64,000 nucleotides of DNA. It comes from Pseudomonadota bacterium (GTDB lineage Bacteria > Pseudomonadota > Gammaproteobacteria > Burkholderiales > Rhodocyclaceae). The notes under the pieces were generated by a model. The model was not told where the DNA came from and did not search any database. It saw only the letters and a list, made by a program, of their open reading frames with translations. Position numbers and translations under genes: made by a program. Positions within the stretch are counted from its first letter, which is position 1. Each line of letters opens with the position of its first letter. Of this stretch, positions 7,538 through 19,411 are shown in pieces. The stretch lies in contig JAGTRY010000003.1 in the NCBI GenBank assembly GCA_018262235.1, positions 1-64,000 on the forward strand. The letters run 5' to 3'.

Positions 7538-9905
7538 GCAGACGCCCCCCAAATTCGCGTTCGGCAGCACTAATCAGCGCCCGCATCGCGTTATCAATTT
7601 CCGCCTCTTCCAGCGTGCGTTCAGCATGCTGGAGCATCACCCGAAGTGCAACACTCTTCTGATCAGGCTCGATCCCCTTGCCCGAATAAACATCAAAGAC
7701 ATCCACGGCCCGAACGATCTCTACTGCTGCGGCACGCAAACCGGACACCAGAGCATCGGCCGTGACGGCATTTCCGACGACCAACGCCAGATCACGCATC
7801 ACGGTCGGATGGCGCGGCAGTTCAGCGAACGCTGGAACCTGACTCGCTAGTACAGCATCCAGCGAGAGTTCAAAGAGAATCGGTGCATTTGCCAGATCAT
7901 AGCGCTGTACCAATGCTGGATGTAACTCGCCCATGAACCCCGTCACACACCCTTGCACTTTAATCTCAGCAGAGCGGCCCGGATGGAAACCAGGATGCTT
8001 GGCCGCCACAAATTCTGCGCGGCCGCCCAGCAGTATCTCCACGTCGCGTTTTACATCATAGAAATCCACTCGGCGTGAAGCCTGCCCCCACTGCTCTGGA
8101 GCTACCGGTCCCCAGGCAAGACCTGCGACACGCATTGGCTGGGAATAGCCTTCGACAGGGGCCCCGGACGCGTCCTTGGCAAAACAGCGGCCGATTTCGA
8201 ACAACCGCACACGACTGGCACGGCGACGCAAATTCGTGCTCAACGCTCCCACCAAGCCCCCCAGCAGGGTTGAACGCATCACACCCATCTGGCTGGCAAT
8301 CGGATTAGCCAGTTTGATCGGATCTTCATTCCCGGCGAAGTCGCGTTCCCACGCCTCTTCGACGAAAGCGTAGCTGATGACTTCCTGATAGTCCTGCGCT
8401 GCAAGCAGCCTGCGCAAACGATGCACAGGGCGGGTCTGCTCGGTGCAGGCCTGCATTGTTACCGGCGCCTTGGGCGGCAGAGGCCGGATATTGTCGTAGC
8501 CATAAACCCGTGCAACTTCTTCAATCAGGTCTTCTTCGATCTCGATGTCGAAACGGTAACTCGGCGGTGTAACTTCCAGAATGCCATCGACATCAGCCAC
8601 ACGCATGCCCAGATGAATCAGCGAGGTATGGATACTCTCGTCCGAGACATCAAAACCCAGAATCTTGCGCGCACGCGCCGGACGGAAACAGACTGCCTTG
8701 CGCTGGGGCAAATGCGCAACCGAAACGGCTTCGACCACCGGGCCTGCACTGCCACCACAAATATCCACCAGCAACTGGGTCGCGCGGGTCATGGCTTTTT
8801 GTGCCAATTCGTAATCAACGCCACGCTCATACCGATGGGACGCATCTGAGGAGAAGCCAAGCGCACGCGCCCGTCCGACAATCGCGTCAGGCAGGAAAAA
8901 TGCCGACTCCAGGAAGATCTCGGAAGTGTCGTCCGACACGCCACTGTTCTCCCCCCCCATCACGCCTGCCAATGCCAGCGGGCGAGCCTCATCAGCAATC
9001 AGCAGCATGTTTGTCGCCGGTTCAATGACTTGCCCGTTCAGTAACGTGAGCTTCTCACCTGGTTTCGGCCAGCGAACATGAATCGCTCCACTCAGCATCG
9101 CGTTATCAAATGCATGCAAGGGCTGACCAAGTTCAAGCATCACATAGTTGGTGATATCGACAGCGGCGCTGATCGAGCGTACGCCACAGCGCTCCAGACG
9201 AGCTTTCATCCAGCCTGGAGTCGCCGCCTTGGCATTCACCCCAGAAATGACACGGCCACAATAGCGCGGGCAAGCTTCTGGCGCATCGAGCACCACTGCG
9301 CGCTGCCGGTCATGGGTCACGGCCACACTCAATGGTTCAAGCAATTGCGCGGGAGTTCCAGTCAACGCAGCCAATTCACGCGCAACGCCTGTAAGACTCA
9401 AGCAATCCGCCCGATTAGGGGTGAGCTTGATCGTGATTTTCTTGTCATCAAGCGCGAGATAGTTCCGCAGGTTTTCACCCACAGGAGCATCATCCGGCAG
9501 CACCAGCAGGCCATCATGATCATGGCTCAAGCCCAGCTCATTGGCCGAGCACATCATGCCGAAGGATTCAAGGCCACGCAGCTTGGCCGCCTTGATCTCA
9601 AAACCAGGTAACTTGGCCCCAACCATGGCGCAAGGCGCTTTCATGCCCACCACAACATTTGGAGCGCCGCAAACAATCTGCAACGGCTCAGCTTGCCCCA
9701 CGTCGACACGACACACCTTCAGCTTGTCAGCATTCGGATGCTTTTCAAACGAAACGATCTGAGCAACAACGACTCCCGAGAACGGAGGCGCAACCGGCTC
9801 AACCTCTTCAACCTCAAGGCCAGCCATCGTCAGCAAATGACACAACTCATCCGAGTTGAGCGAAGGGTTGCACAGGGTGCGCAGCCAGTTTTCTGAAAAC
9901 TGCAT
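7530..9905 (-). CDS. pheT: Phenylalanyl-tRNA synthetase beta chain
   Basis: 791 aa from ATG 9905. The tRNA-binding (EMAP/OB) domain lies at about residues 40-150 ([18 protein letters not shown]), followed by the B3/B4 domain with the editing-site region, the B5 domain (RKILGFDV), the catalytic-like core (YGYDNI, AYGF-like SYAFVEE) and the C-terminal anticodon-binding ferredoxin fold ([17 protein letters not shown]). It forms the alpha2beta2 enzyme with PheS. It starts 6 bases after the pheS stop and is translated coupled. Confidence 0.97.
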   Translation of the reverse strand: MQFSENWLRTLCNPSLNSDELCHLLTMAGLEVEEVEPVAPPFSGVVVAQIVSFEKHPNADKLKVCRVDVGQAEPLQIVCGAPNVVVGMKAPCAMVGAKLPGFEIKAAKLRGLESFGMMCSANELGLSHDHDGLLVLPDDAPVGENLRNYLALDDKKITIKLTPNRADCLSLTGVARELAALTGTPAQLLEPLSVAVTHDRQRAVVLDAPEACPRYCGRVISGVNAKAATPGWMKARLERCGVRSISAAVDITNYVMLELGQPLHAFDNAMLSGAIHVRWPKPGEKLTLLNGQVIEPATNMLLIADEARPLALAGVMGGENSGVSDDTSEIFLESAFFLPDAIVGRARALGFSSDASHRYERGVDYELAQKAMTRATQLLVDICGGSAGPVVEAVSVAHLPQRKAVCFRPARARKILGFDVSDESIHTSLIHLGMRVADVDGILEVTPPSYRFDIEIEEDLIEEVARVYGYDNIRPLPPKAPVTMQACTEQTRPVHRLRRLLAAQDYQEVISYAFVEEAWERDFAGNEDPIKLANPIASQMGVMRSTLLGGLVGALSTNLRRRASRVRLFEIGRCFAKDASGAPVEGYSQPMRVAGLAWGPVAPEQWGQASRRVDFYDVKRDVEILLGGRAEFVAAKHPGFHPGRSAEIKVQGCVTGFMGELHPALVQRYDLANAPILFELSLDAVLASQVPAFAELPRHPTVMRDLALVVGNAVTADALVSGLRAAAVEIVRAVDVFDVYSGKGIEPDQKSVALRVMLQHAERTLEEAEIDNAMRALISAAEREFGGRLRA

Positions 9906-9911
9906 GATCAA

Positions 9912-10994
<1,083 letters not shown>

Positions 10995-11004
10995 TTACGG
11001 TAAA

Positions 11005-11032
11005 GCAAAAAAAAGGAGGCCTGCGCCTCCTT
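11005..11032 (-). terminator. Terminator/attenuator between rplT and pheS
   Basis: AAGGAGGC (11013-11020), CTGC, GCCTCCTT (11025-11032), followed on the minus strand by a run of eight T. In enterobacteria pheST is attenuated at this position through a Phe leader peptide. I did not find a convincing leader here, so simple partial termination is the safer reading. Confidence 0.8.
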
Positions 11033-11050
11033 CTTGTCCTGCTGCGCAGC

Positions 11051-11410
11051 TCAGGCGCCGAGCTGTGCTTTGGCTTGATTGGCAAGCGCCGCAAAAGCGG
11101 GTTTGTCAAACACAGCCAGATCAGCCAGCACCTTGCGGTCGACTTCAATCGCAGCCTTTTTCAGACCATTCATGAAGCGGCTATAGGTCAAACCGAGTTC
11201 GCGGGCCGCTGCGTTGATACGCGCAATCCACAAAGTACGGAACTGACGCTTACGCTGACGACGGTCGCGATAAGCATATTGACCAGCCTTCATCACCGCT
11301 TCTTTGGCGATGCGGTATACATTCTTGCGACGGCCGCGGTAACCCTTGGCTTTGTCGAGGACTTTCTTGTGACGGGCGCGTGCCGTTACACCACGTTTAA
11401 CGCGAGGCAT
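11051..11410 (-). CDS. rplT: 50S ribosomal protein L20
   Basis: 119 aa, standard length, with the family signature [21 protein letters not shown] and an Arg/Lys-rich N-terminal tail. It binds 23S rRNA early in assembly. It follows rpmI by 15 bases. In many bacteria L20 represses its own operon by binding the rpmI leader. The 140-base gap upstream of rpmI could hold such a site, but I could not define one. Confidence 0.98.
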   Translation of the reverse strand: MPRVKRGVTARARHKKVLDKAKGYRGRRKNVYRIAKEAVMKAGQYAYRDRRQRKRQFRTLWIARINAAARELGLTYSRFMNGLKKAAIEVDRKVLADLAVFDKPAFAALANQAKAQLGA

Positions 11411-11425
11411 TATTTATCTCCTGAT

Positions 11426-11623
11426 TCAAGCGAAAGGCATCATCGCGGCAACACGTGCCGTATCAGTCTCGTGAACAGCGTGAACGCCACGCAGTTGACG
11501 CTTGGACTTGGTAGTCTTCTTGGTCAGGATGTGGCGCTTGAACGCGGAACCGCGTTTCACGCTACCACCGGCGCGAACCCTGAAGCGCTTTTTGGCGCCA
11601 CTCTTGGTTTTCATCTTCGGCAT
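11426..11623 (-). CDS. rpmI: 50S ribosomal protein L35
   Basis: 65 aa beginning [14 protein letters not shown] with [20 protein letters not shown], diagnostic of L35. It lies between infC (143-base gap) and rplT in the conserved order. Confidence 0.98.
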   Translation of the reverse strand: MPKMKTKSGAKKRFRVRAGGSVKRGSAFKRHILTKKTTKSKRQLRGVHAVHETDTARVAAMMPFA

Positions 11624-11766
11624 AAAAAACTCCAGATATTGGATATGGAACCTGGTGACTCCTAACGGAATGCTTTAACTACCAAGGCACCACTTGTTTT
11701 GCAGCAATCAGTCTTGCGACCAGGGCTGCTGCACCCCTCGCGGCCATCTCGCGATGACCGCAAAAA

Positions 11767-12291
11767 TCAAACTTTCTTCTTCGGCGCAACCACCATGACC
11801 AGCTGGCGCCCTTCCAGTTTCGGAAACTGTTCCACCACGACCAGCTCGCCGAGCTGAGTCTTGATGCGCTCCAGCAACCGAATCCCGAACTCCTGGTGCG
11901 CCATTTCACGCCCCCGGTAGCGCAGGGTAACCTTGACCTTATCGCCTTCATCCAAGAAACGCATCATGTTGCGCATCTTGATGTTGTAATCGTTGTCATC
12001 AGTCCCTGGCCGGAATTTGACTTCCTTCACCTGGATCTGCTTTTGTTTGAGCTTGGCTTCGTGAGCCCGCTTTTGCTCCTGGTACTTGAACTTGCCGTAG
12101 TCCATCAGACGGCAAACCGGCGGCTTGGCCTGCGGAGCAATCTCCACAAGATCCACACCAGCCTCTTCAGCCATGGTCAATGCCTGAAGTGTCGGCACAA
12201 TGCCCAATTGTTCGCTGTCTTCCCCTACCAGCCGCACCTCAGAAACATTGATTTCCCGATTGATGCGGTGCGCATTCTTTTCCTGAGCGAT
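11767..12291 (-). CDS. infC: Translation initiation factor IF-3 with a non-AUG start
   Basis: 174 aa if started at ATC 12291 ([14 protein letters not shown]). No ATG or GTG lies near the family N-terminus. GGAG sits nine bases before this ATC, whereas the alternative TTG at 12306 has no Shine-Dalgarno. IF-3 discriminates against AUU/AUC-type starts, so an AUC start would permit the classical autoregulation known for AUU in E. coli infC. Both domains are intact: the N-domain ([21 protein letters not shown]) and C-domain ([24 protein letters not shown]). It starts 34 bases after the thrS stop. Confidence 0.95.
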   Translation of the reverse strand: MAQEKNAHRINREINVSEVRLVGEDSEQLGIVPTLQALTMAEEAGVDLVEIAPQAKPPVCRLMDYGKFKYQEQKRAHEAKLKQKQIQVKEVKFRPGTDDNDYNIKMRNMMRFLDEGDKVKVTLRYRGREMAHQEFGIRLLERIKTQLGELVVVEQFPKLEGRQLVMVVAPKKKV

Positions 12292-12325
12292 GGTAACGTT
12301 CTCCAAAAAAACAAAAATACCGAGA

Positions 12326-14236
12326 CTAGGCTTGGCGGCTTCTCAGTTCGCTTTGCCAGCGCTCGACCAGTTCCGTGATGGACATTTGCCCCAGATCCTG
12401 ACCGCCGCGGATTCGTACCGCGACCTTGCCCGCGTCTTTTTCTTTGTCGCCGACAACCAGCAGGTAGGGCAGCTTTTGCAAGCTATGTTCGCGGATTTTA
12501 TAGTTAATCTTCTCATTCCGCAAATCTGCTTCAACCCTGAAGCCTTGGGCACGGAGCTGAGCGGCCAGATCAGCCACATAGTCGGCCTGCGCCTCGGAAA
12601 TATTCAGCACCACAGCCTGAGTCGGCGCCAACCACAAAGGGAAGGCCCCTGCATGATTTTCGATCAGGATACCGAGGAAGCGCTCAAGCGAGCCCAGAAT
12701 CGCGCGGTGCAGCATGACCGGACGTTTGCGCGCATTGTCTTCGGCAACATATTCCGCTCCCAGACGTTCCGGCAAAACAAAGTCCAGCTGGATCGTGCCG
12801 CACTGCCAGGAACGACCCAACGCGTCCTTGATGTGATATTCGACCTTGGGCCCGTAAAAAGCCCCCTCGCCCGGCAACTCTTCCCATTCCTTGCCCGAGG
12901 CCTTAAGTGCCGCACGCAAGCCGTTTTCAGCCTTGTCCCAGACCTCATCGGAACCCGCACGCTTGTCCGGACGCAAAGCAAGCTTGACCGCAACATCGTG
13001 AAAACCAAAATCCTGATACACACTCATCAGCAAAGAGTCGAAGGCCATGGCCTCGGACTCGATCTGGTCTTCGGTCGCAAAAATGTGAGCGTCATCCTGC
13101 ACAAAACCACGCACGCGCATCAAACCATGCAATGCGCCAGAGGGCTCATTGCGATGACAGGATCCGAACTCAGCCAGACGCATCGGCAGATCCCGATAGG
13201 AACGCAGCCCGTGATTAAAGATCTGCACGTGACCCGGACAATTCATCGGTTTCACCGCATAGTCGCGTTTTTCCGACTCGGTGGTGAACATATTGTCGCG
13301 GTAATTTTCCCAATGGCCCGACTTTTCCCACAAGGTGCGATCCATCACCATTGGCGTACGGACCTCCTGGTAGCCTGCCGCGTTGAGGCGCGTACGCATG
13401 TACTGCTCGACCTGCTGCCACAAGGTCCAGCCCTTCGGGTGCCAGAACACCATCCCCGGCGCTTCGTCCTGCAGGTGAAACAGGTCCAGCTGCTTGCCCA
13501 CACGGCGATGGTCACGCTTCTCGGCCTCCTCAAGCATCAACAGATAGGCCTCAAGCTCTTCTTTCTTGGCCCAGGCCGTGCCATAGATGCGCTGTAACTG
13601 CGCATTCTTGGCATCGCCACGCCAGTAGGCGCCAGCCACCTTCATGAGTTTGAAATGCTTGAGTTTGCCTGTCGAAGGCACGTGCGGGCCACGGCACAAA
13701 TCGATGAAATCCCCTTCGCGATACAGCGAAATGGTCTGACCAGCCGGGATTGCGCCAATCAATTCGGCCTTGTAATTCTCGCCCAAGCCCAGAAAGAATT
13801 TCACAGCCTCATCGCGATCCCATTCCTCGCGGCTGATAGCTACATCTTTCTTGGCCAGCTCGGCCATGCGCTTTTCGATGGCTTCGAGATCTTCCGGCGT
13901 AAACGGGCGGGAGTAAGCAAAGTCGTAATAGAACCCGTGCTCAATGACCGGGCCAATGGTGACCTGTGCCTCAGGAAACAATTCCTTGACCGCATAGGCG
14001 AGCAAGTGCGCCGTCGAGTGGCGAATGACCTCAAGACCATCCGCGTCTTTTTCAGTCACGATCGCCAAGCCGGCATCCGCTTCAATGACGTACGAGGTAT
14101 CAACCACACGCCCGTCGACCTTGCCAGCCAGGGCCGCTTTGGCCAGACCCGCGCCGATTGATGCAGCAACTTGTGCCACCGAAACAGGGACATCGAAACT
14201 GCGAACAGAACCATCAGGAAGCGTGATATTCGGCAT
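12326..14236 (-). CDS. thrS: Threonyl-tRNA synthetase
   Basis: 636 aa from ATG 14236 ([10 protein letters not shown]), the usual TGS-domain start; in-frame codons further upstream cross a terminator. Domain order: TGS (1-62), editing domain with the zinc-like HSTAH motif (about 95) and the conserved GPH segment, the class II core (motif 2 [11 protein letters not shown]; motif 3 [12 protein letters not shown]), catalytic zinc ligands in [10 protein letters not shown], and the C-terminal anticodon-binding domain. It is the first gene of the thrS-infC-rpmI-rplT-pheST-ihfA operon. Confidence 0.98.
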   Translation of the reverse strand: MPNITLPDGSVRSFDVPVSVAQVAASIGAGLAKAALAGKVDGRVVDTSYVIEADAGLAIVTEKDADGLEVIRHSTAHLLAYAVKELFPEAQVTIGPVIEHGFYYDFAYSRPFTPEDLEAIEKRMAELAKKDVAISREEWDRDEAVKFFLGLGENYKAELIGAIPAGQTISLYREGDFIDLCRGPHVPSTGKLKHFKLMKVAGAYWRGDAKNAQLQRIYGTAWAKKEELEAYLLMLEEAEKRDHRRVGKQLDLFHLQDEAPGMVFWHPKGWTLWQQVEQYMRTRLNAAGYQEVRTPMVMDRTLWEKSGHWENYRDNMFTTESEKRDYAVKPMNCPGHVQIFNHGLRSYRDLPMRLAEFGSCHRNEPSGALHGLMRVRGFVQDDAHIFATEDQIESEAMAFDSLLMSVYQDFGFHDVAVKLALRPDKRAGSDEVWDKAENGLRAALKASGKEWEELPGEGAFYGPKVEYHIKDALGRSWQCGTIQLDFVLPERLGAEYVAEDNARKRPVMLHRAILGSLERFLGILIENHAGAFPLWLAPTQAVVLNISEAQADYVADLAAQLRAQGFRVEADLRNEKINYKIREHSLQKLPYLLVVGDKEKDAGKVAVRIRGGQDLGQMSITELVERWQSELRSRQA

Positions 14237-14264
14237 TGCAGGGCCTCTATCGAAAAGGGCAAAA

Positions 14265-14292
14265 AAAAAGTGCGGGCTAAGCCGCACTTTTT
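14265..14292 (-). terminator. Terminator of tRNA-Val
   Basis: AAAAAGTGCGG (14265-14275), loop GCTAAG, CCGCACTTTTT (14282-14292). The minus-strand T-run continues for several bases. It separates the tRNA from thrS. Confidence 0.85.
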
Positions 14293-14389
14293 CAATCAAT
14301 AACAGGACAAGGCGACTCCGAAGCGCTTAACGAGCAGTTGTCGTGCGGCAAGTTCGGAACATCGTGAATCCTCGTTACTGAAAATTCGT

Positions 14390-14466
14390 TGGTAGGCGCG
14401 ATTGGACTCGAACCAACGACCCCCACCATGTCAAGGTGGTGCTCTAACCAGCTGAGCTACGCGCCT
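14390..14466 (-). tRNA. tRNA-Val (anticodon GAC)
   Basis: 77 nt with encoded CCA. The acceptor AGGCGCG pairs with CGCGCCT. The anticodon arm CCACC-TTGACAT-GGTGG gives GAC. D arm GCTCAGCTGGTTAGAGC and T arm GGTTCGAGTCC are standard. Confidence 0.95.
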
Positions 14467-14617
14467 GGAGAGCTGCGCATTATAGCGATGTTTATTTTTG
14501 TGTCAAAGGGGTTACCGAAAATTTTATTTCGCCGCGCCTGTTCTCGCCCAGAGCACTTCCCCGCCAACCCGACTGACAGCCTACACTGCAAGAGCAATTA
14601 CAGATTCAGGAGCCATC

Positions 14618-15079
14618 ATGAAATCTCTGCTCAAGTCCATCGCCCTCGCCTCGGTCTGTTTGCTGGTCTCGGCCTGCGCAACAACGAATTTTTACCCACA
14701 CGAAAGCCGTGACAACACTTACATCGGCAAAGGCGGCTCGCGTTTCGTGAATGAAGGGATCGACATATGGTTCATCGGCGAGCCGGATCGCAAGTACTCC
14801 ATCCTTGGCTACATAGAGAGCCCGCTCGGTGCGGTGGTGGATGACACCCACAAGACAGTCTCCAGCACGATCCTGAAGAAGGCCCACGAGGTCGGTGCGG
14901 ATGCGCTGATCGAAGTAGTGACCCAGACTCAGCCCAACAGTACCGGCGCCGCCTGGGGCGGCGGTGGCATGTTCGGCGGCGGCTATCACGGTGGTTATAG
15001 CGGCATGGGCATTGGCATCGGTTTTCCGATCAGCCAACAGAGCAGCGCCCGCTACACGGCTATCAAATATTTGAACTGA
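14618..15079 (+). CDS. Small lipoprotein of unknown function
   Basis: 153 aa from ATG 14618 with CAGGAG upstream. The signal peptide ends in the lipobox LVSAC (Cys about residue 20), so it is predicted to be exported and lipidated. The mature part has DALIEVVTQTQ, like YbjQ/DUF4156-type lipoproteins that carry a heavy-metal-binding-like fold, then a Gly-rich tail (AAWGGGGMFGGGYHGG). It stands alone between tRNA-Val and convergent orn. Function is unknown. Confidence 0.75.
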   Translation: MKSLLKSIALASVCLLVSACATTNFYPHESRDNTYIGKGGSRFVNEGIDIWFIGEPDRKYSILGYIESPLGAVVDDTHKTVSSTILKKAHEVGADALIEVVTQTQPNSTGAAWGGGGMFGGGYHGGYSGMGIGIGFPISQQSSARYTAIKYLN

Positions 15080-15151
15080 TACGCAACGGAAAGCCCAGCG
15101 CAGCGAGTCTCCCGGAACAGCCGCCCGGCTTAGGCAAGCGGGCGCGGTTCT

Positions 15152-15703
15152 TCAGGCAGGCAATTTCAAAAAATTGTCGCGGTAGTAACGCAACTCTTCG
15201 ATCGATTCCCGAATATCCGCCAGCGCCGTGTGCGCCTCGCTCTTCCTGATGCCGGCGAGTACCGGCGGGTTCCAGCGCCGCGCCAGCTCCTTCAGCGTGC
15301 TGACGTCAATGTTACGGTAGTGAAAATAGGCTTCCAGCGTCGGCATGTAGCGCGCCATGAAACGGCGGTCCTGACCAATCGTATTGCCACACATTGGCGT
15401 CGTACGTTTCGGTACCCACTGCGCCATCCAGTCCAGATAGAGAGCCTCAGCGGCGGCTTCGTCAGTGGTCGAGGCACGCACGCGCTCGATCAGTCCGGAT
15501 TTGCCATGAGTGTTCTTGTTCCAGTCATCCATCGCGTCCAGCGTCGCCTCGGATTGATGCACGACGACCACCGGACTTTCGGCCAGCACGTTCAGATTCA
15601 CGTCGGTGACGATCATGGCGATTTCGATGATGCGGTCGGTATCCGGTTCCAGTCCGGTCATCTCCATATCCAGCCAGACGAGGTTGTTTGCATCCTGTGC
15701 CAT
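15152..15703 (-). CDS. orn: Oligoribonuclease
   Basis: 183 aa from ATG 15703 ([17 protein letters not shown]). It is a DEDDh exonuclease: Asp-Glu in LDMEMTGL, Asp in DVSTLKEL, and His and Asp in [12 protein letters not shown]. It degrades 2-5-nt RNAs and pGpG at the end of mRNA decay and c-di-GMP breakdown. It is divergent from the M48 protease gene, as is common in proteobacteria. Confidence 0.97.
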   Translation of the reverse strand: MAQDANNLVWLDMEMTGLEPDTDRIIEIAMIVTDVNLNVLAESPVVVVHQSEATLDAMDDWNKNTHGKSGLIERVRASTTDEAAAEALYLDWMAQWVPKRTTPMCGNTIGQDRRFMARYMPTLEAYFHYRNIDVSTLKELARRWNPPVLAGIRKSEAHTALADIRESIEELRYYRDNFLKLPA

Positions 15704-15786
15704 ATAATTCCTTCGCGTTCGTGATTGGCCGGCATTTTCGCACGCGTCCACAAGATCGCCACTACCCGAAAGACGACCATCCCTCC

Positions 15787-17037
15787 ATGACCGCTTCGAC
15801 CCTGAGCTTTGCCTTCGTGTTTTTCATCGTGCTGAGCACGGCCATCCGCCTATGGCTGAACATCCGCCAAGTCGCCCACGTGCAGGCGCACCGCGCGGCC
15901 GTGCCGGCCGAGTTCGCCGCCAGCATCGAGCTGACTGCGCACCAGAAGGCGGCGGACTACACTGTCGCCAAGTCGCGCTACGGCCGTATCGATCTGGCGC
16001 TGGGCCTCATCTGGTTGCTGCTGCTGACTTTTGGCGGGGGCCTGCAATTGCTGCACGAACAGCTCGCCCGCGTGCTCGACCCGAGCAGCCTGTGGCACGG
16101 CATCGCGCTGTTCGGAGCACTTAGCGTGCTCGGCTTCGTCTGGGAGTTGCCGGGTTCGCTGTATTACACCTTCGTGCTCGAAGAGAAATTCGGTTTCAAC
16201 AAAACGACGCTCGCCACCTTCATCACCGACATCCTAAAGAGCAGTCTGATCTCCACGCTGATCGGTGCGCCGCTACTATGGTTGGTGCTGTGGCTGATGC
16301 GCAGCATGGGCGGCAACTGGTGGCTATGGACCTGGGGCGTGCTGATTGCTTTCAATCTCGCGGCGATGGTGATTTATCCCATCTTCATTGCGCCACTTTT
16401 CAACAAGTTCGAGCCACTCAAGGACGAGGCGCTCGCGACACGCATCAACGCGTTGCTCACACGTTGTGGCTTCAAGTCCAAGGGGCTGTTCGTGATGGAT
16501 GGCTCCAAGCGTAGCGCCCACGGCAATGCCTACTTCACCGGCTTCGGCGCGGCCAAGCGTATCGTGTTCTTCGACACCCTGCTTGCCACGCTCTCCCCCG
16601 AGGAAGTCGAAGCCGTGCTGGCTCACGAGCTCGGCCACTTCAAGCATCGCCACATCTGGCAGCGCGTCGCACTGTTCGCCGTGCTGTCGCTGGCCTTGTT
16701 CGCGGTGCTCGGCTGGCTCAGCCAGCAGGCCGCCTTCTACAACGGACTGGGCGTACAGACACAAAGCGAAGCGCTGGCCCTGATCCTTTTCTCGCTGATT
16801 CTCGGACCCGTCACCTTCCCGCTCACCCCGCTGATGAGTTTCTGGTCACGCAAACACGAGTTCGAGGCTGATGCCTATGCGGTGGCCAATGCGCAGGCGA
16901 GCGACCTGGTCAGCGCACTGGCCAAGTTATATCGCGACAACGCCTCGACACTCACACCTGATCCACTGCACTCGCTGTTTTACGATTCGCACCCGCCCGC
17001 AGCCATCCGCATCAGCCACTTGCAGAGAATCGTATGA
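15787..17037 (+). CDS. M48 (Ste24-type) membrane metalloprotease
   Basis: 416 aa from ATG 15787. It has about six hydrophobic segments, an N-terminal CAAX-protease-1-type region and a zinc site HELGH (in [13 protein letters not shown]) with the downstream third ligand in [12 protein letters not shown]. This is the architecture of Ste24 endopeptidases, longer than HtpX. It sits in the inner membrane, and bacterial substrates are not established. The stop overlaps the rsgA start (ATGA), so the two are translated coupled. Confidence 0.92.
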   Translation: MTASTLSFAFVFFIVLSTAIRLWLNIRQVAHVQAHRAAVPAEFAASIELTAHQKAADYTVAKSRYGRIDLALGLIWLLLLTFGGGLQLLHEQLARVLDPSSLWHGIALFGALSVLGFVWELPGSLYYTFVLEEKFGFNKTTLATFITDILKSSLISTLIGAPLLWLVLWLMRSMGGNWWLWTWGVLIAFNLAAMVIYPIFIAPLFNKFEPLKDEALATRINALLTRCGFKSKGLFVMDGSKRSAHGNAYFTGFGAAKRIVFFDTLLATLSPEEVEAVLAHELGHFKHRHIWQRVALFAVLSLALFAVLGWLSQQAAFYNGLGVQTQSEALALILFSLILGPVTFPLTPLMSFWSRKHEFEADAYAVANAQASDLVSALAKLYRDNASTLTPDPLHSLFYDSHPPAAIRISHLQRIV

Positions 17038-17942
17038 ACAGCCCAGGCATGGTCACTCAGGGGACGGTCATCGCGGCGTTCGGCCGTCAATATGCGATCC
17101 GGCTTGAAGATGGCACGCAAGTGCTGTGTGTACCACGTGCCAAAAAAAGCGAAGTCGCCTGTGGCGATCGCGTCGAATTGGCTATGACCAGCACCAATCA
17201 AGGCGTGATCGACAAGATCCTGCCGCGTCGGAGCCTGTTCTACCGTGCCGATCAGTGGAAAGAAAAACTGATCGCTGCCAATGTAAGCCAGGTCGTCGTC
17301 GTCGTCGCCACCGAACCAGGCTTCTCGGACGAGTTGATCACGCGCTGCCTGGTCGCCGCCGATGCACAGGACATTCCGGTGCTGATCGTGCTCAACAAAT
17401 GTGATCTCCTCGCGCAACTGGATTTCTCCCGCGCCCAGCTGGAGGTCTTTACCAAGGCCGGCCATGAAGTGCTCGAACTATCCGCCAAAGGCAATGTGGA
17501 AGCGCTGCGCGCAAAACTCGCCAACCACACCAGCCTGCTCGTCGGCCAATCCGGCATGGGCAAATCCACCCTCACCAACGCGCTGGTCCCTGACGCCGAC
17601 GCACGTACCCGTGAGATCTCGGAAGTTCTCGATTCCGGCAAGCACACCACTACCCACGCCCGACTCTACCCGCTGCCTGGTGGTGGCGAGCTGATCGACA
17701 GCCCCGGGCTGCAGAGCTTTGGTCTGGCACATCTGACGAAAAACGAAATCGAGTGCGGTTTTCTCGAGATCCGTGGGTTACTGGGTAGCTGTCGTTTCAG
17801 GGACTGCAGCCACATCAAGGAACCCGACTGTGCCATCCGTGCCGCCCGTGATGCGGGCACATTCAACGCGCGCCGCTACACCGCGCTGCTACAGGTACTG
17901 GACGAACACGAGGTTGCGCGCAAACACCGGTTGGAACACTGA
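17034..17942 (+). CDS. rsgA: Ribosome small subunit GTPase A
   Basis: 302 aa. It has an N-terminal OB fold, then the circularly permuted GTPase with G4 (NKCD), G1 (GQSGMGKSTL) and G3 (DSPGLQ) in that order, then a zinc knuckle (CRFRDCSHIKEPDC). RsgA/YjeQ matures 30S subunits. The region at 17943-18172 downstream holds only an imperfectly flanked hairpin. Confidence 0.97.
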   Translation: MNSPGMVTQGTVIAAFGRQYAIRLEDGTQVLCVPRAKKSEVACGDRVELAMTSTNQGVIDKILPRRSLFYRADQWKEKLIAANVSQVVVVVATEPGFSDELITRCLVAADAQDIPVLIVLNKCDLLAQLDFSRAQLEVFTKAGHEVLELSAKGNVEALRAKLANHTSLLVGQSGMGKSTLTNALVPDADARTREISEVLDSGKHTTTHARLYPLPGGGELIDSPGLQSFGLAHLTKNEIECGFLEIRGLLGSCRFRDCSHIKEPDCAIRAARDAGTFNARRYTALLQVLDEHEVARKHRLEH

Positions 17943-18093
17943 GAATCACCGGAGTCGCTCAGGAAGACAAGATAGATTTGGGGTGCTGAGCGCACCAGGA
18001 ATCGTTTCTAGACACGTGCCATCCGTGCGATGCGGACACAACAGAAGCCTATGCATATCCATGAGCAGGTGCTCACGGACAGAAAATCCAGGT

Positions 18094-18122
18094 GGCGCTC
18101 ATCGTCCAAGACGATGAGCGCC
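18094..18122. repeat. 12-bp inverted repeat between converging genes
   Basis: GGCGCTCATCGT (18094-18105), CCAAG, ACGATGAGCGCC (18111-18122): perfect arms. It lies between rsgA and the convergent lipoprotein gene, where a bidirectional terminator is expected, though the T-tracts are weak. Confidence 0.6.
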
Positions 18123-18172
18123 GATCTCTTCCGCAATGAACACACCAGCGTCACCACGGAAGAAAACACTGA

Positions 18173-18604
18173 TCAGGACTTGGCGATATCCCAGTCACCC
18201 TGCAATCCCTTGGCGCAATCAGCCGCTTTTTTTTCTGCCGCCTTCACGACTTTTTCAGGTGCGCCTGCGGGGACCTTGGAAACCGGACAGGTATAAAGCG
18301 CCTTGCCTTTATATGCCCATTGACTCATCCCGTCTGGACGCTCGATGCTGGTGTAATCCCCGACAGACTTGTCATCCGGCGTCGAGAACAAGGGCCGATA
18401 CGGCTTCAGACAATCACGCACGCAAGAGCTTTTCCCTGCGGGATCTTTTTTGAACACATAGAGCTTTTCACCCTCGGGGGTAACCAGGACCCCTGCTTTC
18501 GCCTGCGCAGGCGAATTCGCCGTAGGTGCTGACGGCACAGAACTACACGCCGTTATCAGAACGATCACCAGCGATGATGCTGCGAAGGCAATCTGACGCT
18601 TCAT
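18173..18604 (-). CDS. Lipoprotein with secreted-repeat (Lipoprotein_15) domain
   Basis: 143 aa. The signal peptide has lipobox LITAC (Cys about 20). The mature part has the COG4315 pattern: LYVFKKDPAGKSSCVRDC, then WAYKGKALYTC. Its four cysteines (two in SSCVRDC, one in YTC, one in AADC) could form disulfides in the periplasm. Family function is unknown; some members are reported near heme or copper proteins. A divergent 340-base gap separates it from the next gene. Confidence 0.8.
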   Translation of the reverse strand: MKRQIAFAASSLVIVLITACSSVPSAPTANSPAQAKAGVLVTPEGEKLYVFKKDPAGKSSCVRDCLKPYRPLFSTPDDKSVGDYTSIERPDGMSQWAYKGKALYTCPVSKVPAGAPEKVVKAAEKKAADCAKGLQGDWDIAKS

Positions 18605-18943
18605 GGCACTCCTCCTTAGATTTTGAGTTATGTAGACTGTCTGCTTCCTCGATGATTATCTCCACTTTCATAAAATAAGCGTTTATCGTTTTTTTTTCGC
18701 AAAACGCCCGCTTGTTTCTGCCACTTCATCTCAATGAATAGGCATGACATAAGCAAAACTCAAACAAGTCCATTCACCTGGCACGCTGCATGCGTAAACA
18801 GGGAAGAACACAGCCCAGGCGGCGCATCACTCCGGAAAACCCCGCTAGTCGGCAAAACCAGCCGCCTTAGACGCGAATGCCTTGTGCTTTACCGGCAAAA
18901 AATGCCGTCCGGGTGTGTAAATTCCATCAGGAGGATTGACATC
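18605..18943. other. Intergenic region, no gene seen
   Basis: About 340 bases. The 18660-18710 part is T-rich and could hold divergent promoters. A short in-frame extension upstream of 18944 exists but lacks a ribosome site. No RNA gene was recognised. Confidence 0.5.
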
Positions 18944-19375
18944 ATGAGCGTTTCATCCGTTTCGTCGACCGTGGCACAACTCACAGCCCTGCTGGCCTCG
19001 CAAAATTCCGGTACGACAAGCAGCACGAGCAACAGCAAAACTGACAGCACGTTGACCGATTTGAGCACTGCCGTGTCGAATGCGATGTCAACCGGAGACG
19101 GTACGGCCAGTGCGCTCTACTCCGCACTGGTGACGCTCAGCTCGGCAAATGGTTCGGACTCGTCCAGTACCACGACCTACAATGCCAAAGGCTTGCTGAA
19201 CGAAGTCAAACGCAGTCTCATGGAAAACAATCCGCTGTATGGCACGGACAACTCAAGCTCGGATGTCAGCAGTTTCTTTGAGACGAATACGGACACGAAC
19301 AGCAGCGCCTTGTCGACCCAGCTCAATGCGCTGATCGAAGAGGGGCTGAAAAACATCAGCACGGCTCAAAAATAG
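18944..19375 (+). CDS. Small Ser/Thr/Asn-rich protein, unknown
   Basis: 143 aa from ATG 18944 with a strong AGGAGG nine bases upstream. The sequence is dominated by Ser, Thr, Asn and Asp (for example NSGTTSSTSNSKTDST and SANGSDSSSTTT) and has no cysteine, signal peptide or membrane segment. Residues near the C-terminus (LSTQLNALIEEGLKNIS) form a likely amphipathic helix. The composition recalls surface or flagellar/type III secreted substrates, but no family was recognised. Confidence 0.65.
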   Translation: MSVSSVSSTVAQLTALLASQNSGTTSSTSNSKTDSTLTDLSTAVSNAMSTGDGTASALYSALVTLSSANGSDSSSTTTYNAKGLLNEVKRSLMENNPLYGTDNSSSDVSSFFETNTDTNSSALSTQLNALIEEGLKNISTAQK

Positions 19376-19411
19376 TCGGAATCCACCGACCCGGCTGCTC
19401 GCCAGCCGAAC

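Noticed and set aside
12290-13597. A 435-codon open frame antisense to thrS
   Set aside because: It mirrors thrS codon usage, has no recognisable domain and no ribosome site.
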